In this document: one piece after another, positions 23,563 through 32,358 of the stretch
Position numbering within the stretch: position 1 is the first letter of the stretch
Layout: each line of letters starts with the position of its first letter
Assembly: GCF_001050475.1 (NCBI RefSeq)
Contig: NZ_CP012034.1
Span: forward strand, 682,001 to 746,000
From: Companilactobacillus ginsenosidimutans
Lineage (GTDB): Bacteria > Bacillota > Bacilli > Lactobacillales > Lactobacillaceae
DNA length: 64,000 bases
Direction: 5' to 3'
The notes under the pieces: generated by a model
What the model saw: only the letters and a program-made list of their open reading frames with translations
Databases searched by the model: none
Told to the model about the DNA's origin: nothing
Program-made: the position numbers and the translations under genes

Positions 23563-24552
23563 TTGAATAAAAAAATAATGAAGTACATTTCTGTGTTATC
23601 ACTTATCGTGATTTTCGCAGTTGTTCTTACTGGCTGTACTGCTAGAACCGGTGTTCAACACGCACCTACAAGCGGTCCTTACGGATTTGTATACAAGTGG
23701 TTAGGAACTCCCTTCCAAAACTTGATACTTGCTACAGCTAAACATGTTGGTGGTCGTGATGCCTACGCATGGGGAATTGTTATCATTTCCTTTGTAGTTA
23801 GATTGCTATTACTTCCACTTTCATTGAACCAACAATACAAATCAACAGCACAACAAGAAAAAATGCGTGCTGTTCAACCACAATTGAAGTTGATTCAGGC
23901 AAAACAAAAAGAAGCTAAGGATCCAGCAACACAACAAAAAATCAGTGCACTTATGATGGATGTTTATAAACAAAACAACATCAGCTTGACTGGTGGAATT
24001 GGTTGTTTGCCATTATTACTTCAATTCCCTATTTTGATTGCTATTTACCAAGCTGTGCAATATTCACAAGAAATTGGTGTTGCCACATTTATGAATATTC
24101 CTCTTGGTCAACCAAGTTTAGTAATTACTATTGTAGCAACGGTCTTCTACATTATTCAATCATGGTTGTCACTACAAGTCGTTCCACAAGAACAAAGAAA
24201 GCAAATGCAAACAATGCTATGGATGAATCCTGTTATGACATTCTTCATTTCAATGATTTCATCTGCTGCACTTGCACTTTACTTCCTAGCTGGTGGTGTG
24301 GTTCTTTTAATTCAACAATTAATTACAAACTACATCATGACTCCAAAAATCCGTAAACAAGCGGATGCAAACTTAAAAGACCATCCTGTTAAGATTGTTG
24401 TTACTGAAGAATCAATTGCCAAAATTATGGCTGGTGGTCCATCAAGTTCAAGCAATTCATCGGGCAGTTCAAATGGTGGTTCTAGTGAAAGCAAAGCACA
24501 TAAGAGTGCACGTGAACTTAACAAAGGCAAACAAAACAAGCCTAAAGAATAA
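23563..24552 (+). CDS. yidC: Membrane protein insertase YidC (lipoprotein form)
   Basis: YidC inserts membrane proteins alone or with SecYEG. The 329-residue protein has a lipoprotein signal peptide ending VVLTGC (Cys25), about five membrane segments, QQYKSTAQQEKMRAVQPQLK (cytoplasmic coiled-coil), GGIGCLPLLLQFPILIAIYQ and a Ser/Asn/Lys-rich C-terminal tail. An Arg in the first conserved transmembrane helix (SFVVRLLLLPL) is the groove residue of the family. The start is TTG after GGTGG. Confidence 0.96.
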   Translation: MNKKIMKYISVLSLIVIFAVVLTGCTARTGVQHAPTSGPYGFVYKWLGTPFQNLILATAKHVGGRDAYAWGIVIISFVVRLLLLPLSLNQQYKSTAQQEKMRAVQPQLKLIQAKQKEAKDPATQQKISALMMDVYKQNNISLTGGIGCLPLLLQFPILIAIYQAVQYSQEIGVATFMNIPLGQPSLVITIVATVFYIIQSWLSLQVVPQEQRKQMQTMLWMNPVMTFFISMISSAALALYFLAGGVVLLIQQLITNYIMTPKIRKQADANLKDHPVKIVVTEESIAKIMAGGPSSSSNSSGSSNGGSSESKAHKSARELNKGKQNKPKE

Positions 24553-24557
24553 CCACA

Positions 24558-24595
24558 GAAAAAATGACTAAATCAAATTGATTTAGTCATTTTTG
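24558..24595. terminator. Bidirectional terminator between yidC and the histidine kinase gene
   Basis: The stem AATGACTAAATCAA / TTGATTTAGTCATT is flanked by A and T runs. The kinase stop codon lies within it. Confidence 0.85.
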
Positions 24596-25662
24596 TTTGC
24601 CATATTTTTATCAAGTTCCGAATTAACAATTGGCAATTCAATTCTAAATACAGTTCCAGAACCGACTACACTTTCAACTGTTATCGTACCTTGATAGATT
24701 TCAATCAATCGTTTGGCGATAGAAAGCCCTAGACCATTTCCTCCGCGTTTTCTCGACCGAGCCTTATCAACTCTGTAAAAACGGTTGAAAACTTGTTTAA
24801 GGTCCTTTTTAGCGATTCCTACACCATAGTCTTGAACAACCACTTCAAGCAGTGCTTCATTAGTCGAAGCAGCTAGATTAATTTCTTTTCTATCACCTGA
24901 ATACTTGAATGCATTATCCAGCAAAATTACCAATACTTGTTCTAAATGATTGCGATAAATTTTAACTTTGCTACCAGGTTCAATATCATCATCAAAATTG
25001 ACAGCAAAATCAGGATGCAACATTTTGAAGTCATTATAAACTTGGGTAAATAGTGGCTCAACTTCTGTTTCTTGTTCCAAATACTCACTATCAATTTGCT
25101 CTACACGAGTAAGATCCAGCATCTCTTGAATTAACGACTGCATACGTTTTAATTCTTGTAGTGATGATGTTATGGAATCTGCCAAAACTTCAGGATCATC
25201 TTTTCCCCATCGTTGTAGCATACTTAAATGTCCTTCAAGCACAGCAACTGGAGTTCTCAATTCATGAGAGACATCCTCAACAAATTCTTTTTGTTGATTG
25301 GTATAAGCTTGCATTCTATCAAGCATCTTATTGATATTAACCGTTAAATCATATAATTCATCATTACTTTTTCTAACTTTAATACGTGAATCAGAATCAG
25401 GTTTCTTATTCAAATCATCAATTGTATTATTGACGACTTTCAAATACCGCAATACAGCCGTTGAAGCAAAGAAGCTGATTACAATACCAGCCAGAACAAC
25501 AATGATTCCAATCCAAACCAATTTAATAAAAAAATCATGGGTGACCGTAGCACTCGCAACATTATCAACTGTGTTGTACGCAACATACGCAACAATCAAA
25601 TACGCTGCAAGAATAATTATGGATATGAAGAAAGTCCATTTGAATCTGATCGAGATTCTCAT
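24583..25662 (-). CDS. Sensor histidine kinase (ArlS/CovS-like group)
   Basis: A 359-residue kinase with two membrane helices (about residues 10-30 and 46-70) separated by only about 17 outside residues, a HAMP region, the phosphoacceptor box FVEDVSHELRTPVAVLEGHL and ATPase motifs LLDNAFKYSG (N box), DYGVGIAKKD (G1) and RGGNGLGLSIAKRL (G2). So short an outer loop suggests sensing in or at the membrane. It overlaps the response-regulator gene by 4 bases. The stimulus is unknown; CiaH, ArlS and CovS relatives govern envelope stress and virulence or autolysis traits. Confidence 0.9.
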   Translation of the reverse strand: MRISIRFKWTFFISIIILAAYLIVAYVAYNTVDNVASATVTHDFFIKLVWIGIIVVLAGIVISFFASTAVLRYLKVVNNTIDDLNKKPDSDSRIKVRKSNDELYDLTVNINKMLDRMQAYTNQQKEFVEDVSHELRTPVAVLEGHLSMLQRWGKDDPEVLADSITSSLQELKRMQSLIQEMLDLTRVEQIDSEYLEQETEVEPLFTQVYNDFKMLHPDFAVNFDDDIEPGSKVKIYRNHLEQVLVILLDNAFKYSGDRKEINLAASTNEALLEVVVQDYGVGIAKKDLKQVFNRFYRVDKARSRKRGGNGLGLSIAKRLIEIYQGTITVESVVGSGTVFRIELPIVNSELDKNMANKND

Positions 25663-26345
25663 CGTCTCATCACATAACCTTTTCCACGAACAGTTGAAAT
25701 GTAACTTGGTGCTCCACCACGGTCAATCTTATTTCTGAGGTACTTAATATAAACGTCAACAACGTTTGTTTCAGTACTTGAACCTGTTCCCCAAACACGT
25801 TCGAGCAAGTCGTCACGACCTAAAACAGTGCCAACGTTTTCCATAAGGGCACTGAGTAGATCGTATTCTCTTCTAGTTAAATCAATAACTTCACCATTAC
25901 GTTTTAATGTTTGTGTTGTTTTATCAATGACTAAGTTCTTATACTTCAAAACTTGATCATTATTTCTAGTAACATCGATATCCAAATCAATACGTCTGAG
26001 CAAAGCCCGGATTCTTGCAAGCAACTCCTCAATTGCAAATGGTTTTACGATGTAATCATCAGCACCGTGATCCAAGCCGGATACTCTATCAATAATAGAA
26101 TCTCTGGCAGTCATCATGATGATGGGTGTATTTTTTTCTTGTCGAACTCGACGGCATACTTCGATACCGTTTAGTTCAGGCAACATAAGATCGAGTAAAA
26201 TCAAATCCCAATCTTCATTCAGTGCTGCTTCAAGACCTGTACGTCCATCTGTAGCAACTTTTACTTCATAATTCTCATGTTGAAGTTCAAGTTGAACAAA
26301 CTTGGCCATGTTCTCTTCATCTTCAATAACTAATATCTTAGCCAT
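25659..26345 (-). CDS. OmpR-family response regulator (ArlR/CovR-like)
   Basis: A 228-residue regulator. The receiver domain (ILVIEDEENMAKFVQLEL, phosphoacceptor Asp in LILLDLMLPELNG, IIMMTARDS, VKPF) is followed by a winged-helix DNA-binding domain (LTRREYDLLSALMENVGTVL to VRGKGYVMRR). GGGAGAAAAAGG precedes the ATG. Two GGTTAAT direct repeats lie in its upstream region and may be an autoregulatory site. Confidence 0.93.
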   Translation of the reverse strand: MAKILVIEDEENMAKFVQLELQHENYEVKVATDGRTGLEAALNEDWDLILLDLMLPELNGIEVCRRVRQEKNTPIIMMTARDSIIDRVSGLDHGADDYIVKPFAIEELLARIRALLRRIDLDIDVTRNNDQVLKYKNLVIDKTTQTLKRNGEVIDLTRREYDLLSALMENVGTVLGRDDLLERVWGTGSSTETNVVDVYIKYLRNKIDRGGAPSYISTVRGKGYVMRR

Positions 26346-26372
26346 ACCTTTTTCTCCCGTATATTAAATAAA

Positions 26373-26400
26373 ATTTAATTAACCTTAATTATTAACCGTT
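26373..26400 (-). promoter_or_regulatory. Tandem GGTTAAT repeats upstream of the response regulator
   Basis: On the minus strand GGTTAATAATTAAGGTTAAT contains GGTTAAT twice, 13 bases apart, within an AT-rich stretch about 30-55 bases before the start codon. OmpR-family regulators bind direct repeats, so this is a candidate site. No binding can be shown from sequence. Confidence 0.3.
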
Positions 26401-26490
26401 ATCTCACCTTTTGCAAGGCAATGCAATAAAGATTTTAACATATTACAAATATTAAAAATAGTTAAAGTGAATTATTTTATATTAGAAAAC

Positions 26491-26532
26491 AAAAAAGTTC
26501 CAATATCCAGCAAGTGGACATTGGAACTTTTG
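26491..26532 (-). terminator. Terminator of gnd
   Basis: The minus-strand hairpin AAAAGTTCCAATGTCCACTTGCTGGATATTGGAACTTTTTTG, written as stem arms AAAAGTTCCAATGTCCA and GGATATTGGAACTTTT, is followed by T residues. Confidence 0.88.
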
Positions 26533-26542
26533 ACAGAAATAA

Positions 26543-27964
26543 TTATTGTTCTTCATACCAAGAATAGTGGAAAATACCTGGCTTATCATTTCTCTCGTAT
26601 GTGTGTGCACCAAAGAAATCTCTTTGTGCTTGAATCAAGTTAGCAGGCAATACTTCGGAACGATATTGATCGTAATATGAAACTGCTGACATAAATCCTG
26701 AAACTGGAATTCCAGCTTTAACAGCATAACTAACAACATCACGAATAGCATCTTGATAGTTTTCAACAATATTTTCAAAGTAGTCATCAAGTAACAAGTT
26801 ATCCAAATTGGCATCTTTGTCATACGCATCAGTAATCTTTTGCAAGAATTGGGCTCTAATGATACAACCAGCACGCCAGATCTGGGCAATCTTACCAAAA
26901 TCAAGATCCCAATCATAGTGTTCACCGGCAGCCTTCATTTGAGCAAATCCTTGAGCATAACTCATGATTTTACTGAAGTACAAGGCCTTACGGATTTTTT
27001 CAACAAACTCATCGACATTAATGTCAGGAGCGGCCTTAGGACCATCAAGGACCTTGCTTGCTTTAACACGTTCATCTTTGTATGCAGAAATATAACGGCC
27101 ATACACAGCTGAAGTAATTAGTGATTGTGGAACACCAAGTTCCAAAGCACTTTGTGAACTCCATTTACCAGTACCCTTGTTACCGGCTTTATCCATAATC
27201 TTGTTGACGATAAAGTCATCAGAACCTTGATCGTCTTTTCTTGTCAAAATATTAGCAGTAATATCAATCAAATAACTGGATAATTCACCCTTGTTCCAGT
27301 CTTTAAATGTATCAGCGACTTTATTCAAGTCGTTGTTATACAAGTGTGAAAGCAAGTTGTAGCTTTCAGAAATTAATTCCATATCACCATATTCGATACC
27401 ATTGTGAACCATTTTGACATAGTGACCTGCACCATTAGCACCAATATATGTAACACATGGCTTCCCATCTTCATCGGCTTTAGCTGAAATTTGTTCCAAA
27501 ATTGGAGCAACTAGATCATAAGCTTCTTTTTGTCCACCTGGCATAAGTGAAGGACCTTGAAGAGCACCCAATTCACCACCAGAAACACCCATTCCAATAA
27601 AGTTAATTCCTGATTTATCAAGACGTTGGTTTCTTTCGATTGTGTCTTCAAAGAATGTGTTACCACCATCAATCAAGACGTCCCCTTTGTCAAGAAGTGG
27701 AATTAACTCGTTGATAACAGCATCTGTACCAGCTCCAGCTTTAACCATCATGATTATACGACGTGGTTTTTCAAGAGAATTTACGAAATCCTCGATTGTG
27801 TAGCTCGGTACCAAATTTTTATCAGCATGTTCTTTTGCAACATTTTCAGTTTTTGAGCCAGTTCTATTAAAAATGGCGACAGTGTAACCGCGGCTTTCAA
27901 TATTCAAAGCCAAGTTCTTACCCATGACTGCCATTCCAATAACACCGATTGTTGGTTTGCTCAT
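26543..27964 (-). CDS. gnd: 6-Phosphogluconate dehydrogenase, decarboxylating
   Basis: It converts 6-phosphogluconate to ribulose 5-phosphate and CO2 with reduction of NADP+. The 473-residue protein starts [21 protein letters not shown] (dinucleotide fold) and has [39 protein letters not shown] (active-site Lys and His) and the C-terminal [27 protein letters not shown] precedes the ATG. It stands alone with its own terminator. The protein is essential for pentose supply and central to heterofermentative growth where that applies. Confidence 0.97.
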   Translation of the reverse strand: MSKPTIGVIGMAVMGKNLALNIESRGYTVAIFNRTGSKTENVAKEHADKNLVPSYTIEDFVNSLEKPRRIIMMVKAGAGTDAVINELIPLLDKGDVLIDGGNTFFEDTIERNQRLDKSGINFIGMGVSGGELGALQGPSLMPGGQKEAYDLVAPILEQISAKADEDGKPCVTYIGANGAGHYVKMVHNGIEYGDMELISESYNLLSHLYNNDLNKVADTFKDWNKGELSSYLIDITANILTRKDDQGSDDFIVNKIMDKAGNKGTGKWSSQSALELGVPQSLITSAVYGRYISAYKDERVKASKVLDGPKAAPDINVDEFVEKIRKALYFSKIMSYAQGFAQMKAAGEHYDWDLDFGKIAQIWRAGCIIRAQFLQKITDAYDKDANLDNLLLDDYFENIVENYQDAIRDVVSYAVKAGIPVSGFMSAVSYYDQYRSEVLPANLIQAQRDFFGAHTYERNDKPGIFHYSWYEEQ

Positions 27965-28038
27965 ACCTATACCTCCGATAATAATTTATTTCATATTCTA
28001 TATTAACAAAAATAAAGAAAAGAGGCGCATATATAACC

Positions 28039-28578
28039 CTATTCTTTGAACAAATTCTTCAATTTGGCAAATTCAGGGTTAACATGCTCCTCTTCATTCT
28101 TCTTTTTAAACTCATCTTCTGATATAACAGTCCAATCTTTTCCAGATGGCATTACATCGTCTTTTTTCTCTTTTTCAGTCAAAACTTGAGTAGGAATGTT
28201 TAATAGTATGTTATCAATAACAGACTCATAGACGTTAATTGTAGTATTTTCTTCATCAATCGGAATAATAATCGCATATTCATTAATTTCTTCTGTATCT
28301 ATACCATCAATGTTGTATGCTTCATTAATTCTAAACTGTAAGTTCAAATCAACTGGTTGTAAACTGCGAGTTGAAGGAACAGTGAGCTTTGTACTTACTT
28401 TAACATCTGAAATAACCAAACCTCGATCATTGAATAAATTACCATTTACTTCAACAGCTTTTGATTCAATAATATCTGGATATCTCGTTTTCAATTCATC
28501 CTGTAAATCAAGTGTTTCTTTAAAATCAAAGGGTTTATCCTTGTACTTTCGTACTTCTTGAACATCCCAGTTAAGCAT
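28039..28578 (-). CDS. yceD: YceD family protein (DUF177)
   Basis: A 179-residue acidic protein, MLNWDVQEVRKYKDKPFDFKE..., of the YceD/YlbN family, whose plant and bacterial members are linked to 23S rRNA accumulation. It lacks membrane segments. In most Bacillota rpmF (L32) follows; here no rpmF is present and the next feature is gnd. The start overlaps the tmcAL stop (TAATG). Confidence 0.85.
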   Translation of the reverse strand: MLNWDVQEVRKYKDKPFDFKETLDLQDELKTRYPDIIESKAVEVNGNLFNDRGLVISDVKVSTKLTVPSTRSLQPVDLNLQFRINEAYNIDGIDTEEINEYAIIIPIDEENTTINVYESVIDNILLNIPTQVLTEKEKKDDVMPSGKDWTVISEDEFKKKNEEEHVNPEFAKLKNLFKE

Positions 28579-29687
28579 TAGTTGTCCCCCTTAATATAAG
28601 GAATTACTCCAAAATTTTGTTCTTGTCCATTAACTAATTTTCGAACTGCATCGGCTTTCAATTCAATTTTCATCAAATCCGATTCAGTTTTCCCGACCTT
28701 AGTAATTAATGGAATTTCTATATTCTTTTTATATTTGTTCAAATATCGCTGACCAGTAATATTGAATGCTAACACATGGATATATAAATCGGCTTGTGAA
28801 TCAGTTATTTCTTTATCATTAACATTCATCAATGTGTACATTGCCAATCGTCTAAGTCTGGCCAATGTGTATCGCTTTGATTTCACTGACATCAAAAATT
28901 CATCAAAAGTTTTCGAAGTCGGCATTTCCTTCTTGATCTTATATTCTAGTCCCTCCACCATTTGATACACTAATTGTAAATCATTAGTAGAGTTCGTCAA
29001 AATTTTATATCTCAAAAAAAAATAAAAATCATTCCAAGTTAATATTGGCGTGTTCATCAAAGATAAAAGAGTCTTTTCTGGAACTAATTTATCTATTGAT
29101 AAACCATTTTCTGAACCAATATTTTTCCGTATATAAGTTGCACTAAATCTTGACGGATTTCGTATTATTTGATGAACATCAATCATATATGAACGGCTTA
29201 TGATTGACGTTATATACTGCACACCCAATAATTTATTAGGCTTTTCTCTCAAAGAAATACCTTGAGACTCCAACTCTTGATTCAAATTATCGGCGTATGA
29301 TTGATTAAAGTTTTGTTTAAATTCAATTTTATCTGCAATCAACTGGTGAGATAGCATGTTCATATCTATCCGTTCTTCAGTTCCAAAAACTAAATCAGTC
29401 ACACCCAAATGATGCAATAATTCGATTGATGTCTCAGCAAAGATATTTGCAGGTTGAACAGCACCATAAAACGGTAATTCAACGACGAGATCTACACCCA
29501 TATCAACAGCTATAGCTGATCTTTTCCACTTATCCAAAACAGCAAAATCACCCCGCTGAACATAATTACCAGACATAATGGCAATTAATACATCAGGGTG
29601 ATATTTTTTTCTGATTTCATCAATAAATATTTTGTGTCCATTATGAAATGGATTGAACTCCGCAACAAATCCAAAAACTTTCGTCAT
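28578..29687 (-). CDS. tmcAL: tRNA(Met) cytidine acetate ligase
   Basis: TmcAL makes N4-acetylcytidine at the wobble position of elongator tRNA-Met, with acetate and ATP. The 369-residue protein starts MTKVFGFVAEFNPFHNGHKIF with the nucleotidyltransferase motif HNGH, and has SGNYVQRGDFAVLDKWKRS and NPSRFSATYIR. It matches Bacillus YlbM in length. AGGAG precedes the ATG. It lies between the methyltransferase and yceD, as in other Bacillota. Confidence 0.93.
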   Translation of the reverse strand: MTKVFGFVAEFNPFHNGHKIFIDEIRKKYHPDVLIAIMSGNYVQRGDFAVLDKWKRSAIAVDMGVDLVVELPFYGAVQPANIFAETSIELLHHLGVTDLVFGTEERIDMNMLSHQLIADKIEFKQNFNQSYADNLNQELESQGISLREKPNKLLGVQYITSIISRSYMIDVHQIIRNPSRFSATYIRKNIGSENGLSIDKLVPEKTLLSLMNTPILTWNDFYFFLRYKILTNSTNDLQLVYQMVEGLEYKIKKEMPTSKTFDEFLMSVKSKRYTLARLRRLAMYTLMNVNDKEITDSQADLYIHVLAFNITGQRYLNKYKKNIEIPLITKVGKTESDLMKIELKADAVRKLVNGQEQNFGVIPYIKGDN

Positions 29688-29695
29688 TTGATCTC

Positions 29696-30427
29696 CTATT
29701 TCTCTGATTCAAAAAACCATCGAGTAGAATCACTTTGAGGCTCATTCTTACCAAAATCTGCAGTCACTTTGATATTTTTGAATCCAACATCCTTCAAAAT
29801 ATCTAAAAATGTTTGAATTGGATAAGTTCTCTCATGATGGATTTCAGTGTTTACTGAGTATCCGCCGATTTCTTCATTCCAATTGAAAAATGTTAATTCA
29901 TGTTCAATGCTGTGTGGAAATTCACCTTCATAACTACTCCACATGAACGCAGAATCTTCAGCTTTATGATTGAACATATAGCCAGGGAACACTTCATCCA
30001 TTTGGTATAGTGAATGAGCATCAAACAAATACTTTCCACCTCCATTGAGATGATCAAAAGCTTGCTTGAAAGTAATGTATAATTCATCCTCATCACCAAG
30101 ATAACAAATTGAATCATCAAAACAAGTGATAACATCATAGTTATCAAAAGTATAAAGATCCATCATATTACTTTGTTCAAACGGAATATTCACTTTTGCC
30201 TCTTTAGCCTTTTCATCAGCAATATTAAGCATCTCTTCGGACAAATCAGTCCCTGTAACATCAAAATCATTAGCTAATAAAATTGTTAAATCACCTGTTC
30301 CACAGGCAACATCCAACAAATTTTTTGCTTCAGATGGCGCGTGTGATTTTACATAATTAGCCCATTCTTGATACAGTGAGTCATCCATCAATTCACTATA
30401 TACTCTAGCAAATGAATTATAGATCAT
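29696..30427 (-). CDS. Class I SAM-dependent methyltransferase
   Basis: A 243-residue protein starting MIYNSFARVYSELMDDSLYQ, with motif I LLDVACGTGDLTILL, VTGTDLSEEMLNIA and VITCFDDSICYL. It is the methyltransferase regularly placed between rsfS and tmcAL in Bacillota. The substrate is unknown; a ribosome or tRNA target is plausible from context. It overlaps rsfS by 11 bases. Confidence 0.88.
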   Translation of the reverse strand: MIYNSFARVYSELMDDSLYQEWANYVKSHAPSEAKNLLDVACGTGDLTILLANDFDVTGTDLSEEMLNIADEKAKEAKVNIPFEQSNMMDLYTFDNYDVITCFDDSICYLGDEDELYITFKQAFDHLNGGGKYLFDAHSLYQMDEVFPGYMFNHKAEDSAFMWSSYEGEFPHSIEHELTFFNWNEEIGGYSVNTEIHHERTYPIQTFLDILKDVGFKNIKVTADFGKNEPQSDSTRWFFESEK

Positions 30428-30782
30428 TTGCCGTTACCAAACTTGATACATCTACTTCTGGAGCGTCTGACCATAGTTTTTCAAGGTTGTAGAAGTCACG
30501 TTGTTCTGTTGTAAATACATGAATAACAACATCATGAAGGTCAATTAGAATCCATTCGGAATCTCTTTTACCTTCCACATGACCGACTTTAATATCATTT
30601 TCGCCAGCTTGGTCAAGAATCTCTTGAACAATTGCTCCCACTTGTCTTTGAGAGTTGGCATCCATGATTACGAAATAATCTGTCATAATGCTTACTTTAC
30701 TAATATCTAATACTTTAATGTCATTAGCGTGTTTGCTATCGGCTGCTTTCACAGCAATTTCCATAATTTCTTTTGAATTCAA
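30417..30782 (-). CDS. rsfS: Ribosome silencing factor RsfS
   Basis: RsfS binds L14 on the large subunit and blocks subunit joining under starvation. The 121-residue protein has ADSKHANDIKVLDISKVS, DYFVIMDANSQRQVGAI, VEGKRDSEWILIDLHDVVIHVF and REFYxLExLW in the variant form RDFYNLEKLW. The start is TTG after GGGAG. It is one base away from yqeK. Confidence 0.95.
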   Translation of the reverse strand: MNSKEIMEIAVKAADSKHANDIKVLDISKVSIMTDYFVIMDANSQRQVGAIVQEILDQAGENDIKVGHVEGKRDSEWILIDLHDVVIHVFTTEQRDFYNLEKLWSDAPEVDVSSLVTANDL

Positions 30783-30783
30783 A

Positions 30784-31386
30784 TTACAATTCTCCCTTAT
30801 TTATCCAGTAATTATAACTTTCAAATGTTGCTGGGTAAATCTGTCTGTTTTTGTCAATCAAATGTGCAATTGAATGTTTCAATTCAAATGCGACACCTGA
30901 GTTCAATGATTGTTCTGCATATTTCCGAGCTTCATCAATTCCAGGAAAATCTCTAGCTGGCTCAATAAAGTCAGCGATGAATACGCACTTGTCGACACCT
31001 GTCATCTTGATAGAACCAACTGTGTGTCTTCTAATGGCATTTAAAACGTCCTCATCATACACATGTAATTCATCTTTGATAATCTCAGCTCCAACAATTC
31101 CATGCCAGATTGCATTGTTATACTTCAACAAATCTTTATTGAGATTCTTTTCCTTAATTACGCCAATGAATTCATCATCAGGTCGTTCCTTAGCATAGTC
31201 GTGTAAAAGTCCAGCAAGGCCCGCGCGTTCAACATCGATGTTGTTTTCAGCTGCTAATCCCCTAGCTCCTTTTTCCACTCTTAAACAATGACTATACCTG
31301 AAGTCACTAAGTTGTTGTTTCATATTACTAACCACGGCATCACGGTCAAACCCTGGCACAATAGTATCGTAGTTAAATTCCGTCAT
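30784..31386 (-). CDS. yqeK: YqeK family HD-domain symmetric Ap4A hydrolase
   Basis: The 200-residue HD-domain protein has RYSHCLRVEKGARGLA, GLLHDYAKERPDDE (HD motif), AIWHGIVGAEII and AIRRHTVGSIKMTGVDKCVFIADFIEPARDF. YqeK proteins hydrolyse diadenosine tetraphosphate to two ADP. The start overlaps the nadD stop by 4 bases (ATGA). Confidence 0.92.
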   Translation of the reverse strand: MTEFNYDTIVPGFDRDAVVSNMKQQLSDFRYSHCLRVEKGARGLAAENNIDVERAGLAGLLHDYAKERPDDEFIGVIKEKNLNKDLLKYNNAIWHGIVGAEIIKDELHVYDEDVLNAIRRHTVGSIKMTGVDKCVFIADFIEPARDFPGIDEARKYAEQSLNSGVAFELKHSIAHLIDKNRQIYPATFESYNYWINKGEL

Positions 31387-32015
31387 TGATAAAGCCTCTT
31401 ATCCTTAATATAACTTTCGACACTGTCGGGAACTAGATATTTTACTGAGCGTCCAGTTCTAACAGATTCTCGAATCATACTTGAACTTATTTCTAATTCA
31501 GGAGTATTTACCCAAAGTATAGGGTACTTGGAGCTTTTTTCAAAACCCTTTCGACATACTCCAACAAAGTGAACCATCTGCATTAATTCATCGATATGAG
31601 CCCATTTTGGCAAATTCTCAACCATATCTCCACCTATTATAAAGTAGTATTCAGTGTCCGGATTACATTCTTTGAGAATCTTGATTGTCTCATAAGTATA
31701 ACTGACACCACCACGATTAACATCAGTTAAATCCAAATCAAAATGCATGTTGTCTTCAATTGCCAGCTTAATCATCTTGATTCGATCATCACTACTAATA
31801 GGTCGAGCTTTTTCAACTCCGCGGTGAGGCGGAATTTTATCCGGTAAAAATAAAATTTTGTTCAAATGTAGTTGCTGAAAAACTTGTTCAGCAATTACTA
31901 AATGTCCTGTGTGAACAGGATTAAAAGTCCCACCCAAAATACCTACATGGCGTTTGGGCCGGCTCGAACGTATTTCTGCTTTTACTTTGGTCAAAATTTG
32001 TTTTTTTGTTCTCAT
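31383..32015 (-). CDS. nadD: Nicotinate-nucleotide adenylyltransferase
   Basis: NadD makes deamido-NAD from nicotinate mononucleotide and ATP. The 210-residue protein has HVGILGGTFNPVHTGHLVIA (nucleotidyltransferase core), LPDKIPPHRG, YYFIIGGDMVENLPKW and LEISSSMIRESVRTG (ISSxxIR). An N-terminal basic extension of about 23 residues precedes the core, which is common in lactobacilli. The neighbours yhbY and yqeK are the conserved ones. Confidence 0.95.
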   Translation of the reverse strand: MRTKKQILTKVKAEIRSSRPKRHVGILGGTFNPVHTGHLVIAEQVFQQLHLNKILFLPDKIPPHRGVEKARPISSDDRIKMIKLAIEDNMHFDLDLTDVNRGGVSYTYETIKILKECNPDTEYYFIIGGDMVENLPKWAHIDELMQMVHFVGVCRKGFEKSSKYPILWVNTPELEISSSMIRESVRTGRSVKYLVPDSVESYIKDKRLYQ

Positions 32016-32034
32016 TATTCATCTTCACTTAATA

Positions 32035-32349
32035 CTAAATTTTTTCAAGTTCTAAAGAATATTTGCGATTTTTAATTTTTGATGATTTCTTATATAAAAT
32101 CACTTTTGAACCAATTGATTGAACAAGTGAAACTCCACCGTCCAATTCTGTTAACGCTTCTGTTAATTGGTCGGCATCAACTAATGTATTTTGAAGCAAG
32201 GACACTTTAATTAACTCGTCTTTGTTCAACAGTTGTAAAATTTGTTTCAAAAGATTGTCACTAATTCCGTCGCGTCCAACTTGCACTACGGGTTTCATAG
32301 TTGCTGCTTGGCTTCTTAAGTAACGGTTTTGTTTACCTCTAATAATCAT
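32035..32349 (-). CDS. yhbY: YhbY family CRM-domain RNA-binding protein
   Basis: The 104-residue protein is a single CRM domain: LRSQAATMKPVVQVGRDGIS holds the GxxG-type loop, followed by LLNKDELIKVSLLQN. YhbY binds pre-50S particles. AAGGAG precedes the ATG; it follows yqeH by 9 bases. Confidence 0.93.
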   Translation of the reverse strand: MIIRGKQNRYLRSQAATMKPVVQVGRDGISDNLLKQILQLLNKDELIKVSLLQNTLVDADQLTEALTELDGGVSLVQSIGSKVILYKKSSKIKNRKYSLELEKI

Positions 32350-32358
32350 ATTTTCTCC

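Noticed and set aside
23563..24552. Start of yidC at the internal ATG (residue 6) instead of TTG
   Set aside because: GGTGG is well spaced for the TTG, and the shorter form would lose basic residues of the signal peptide.
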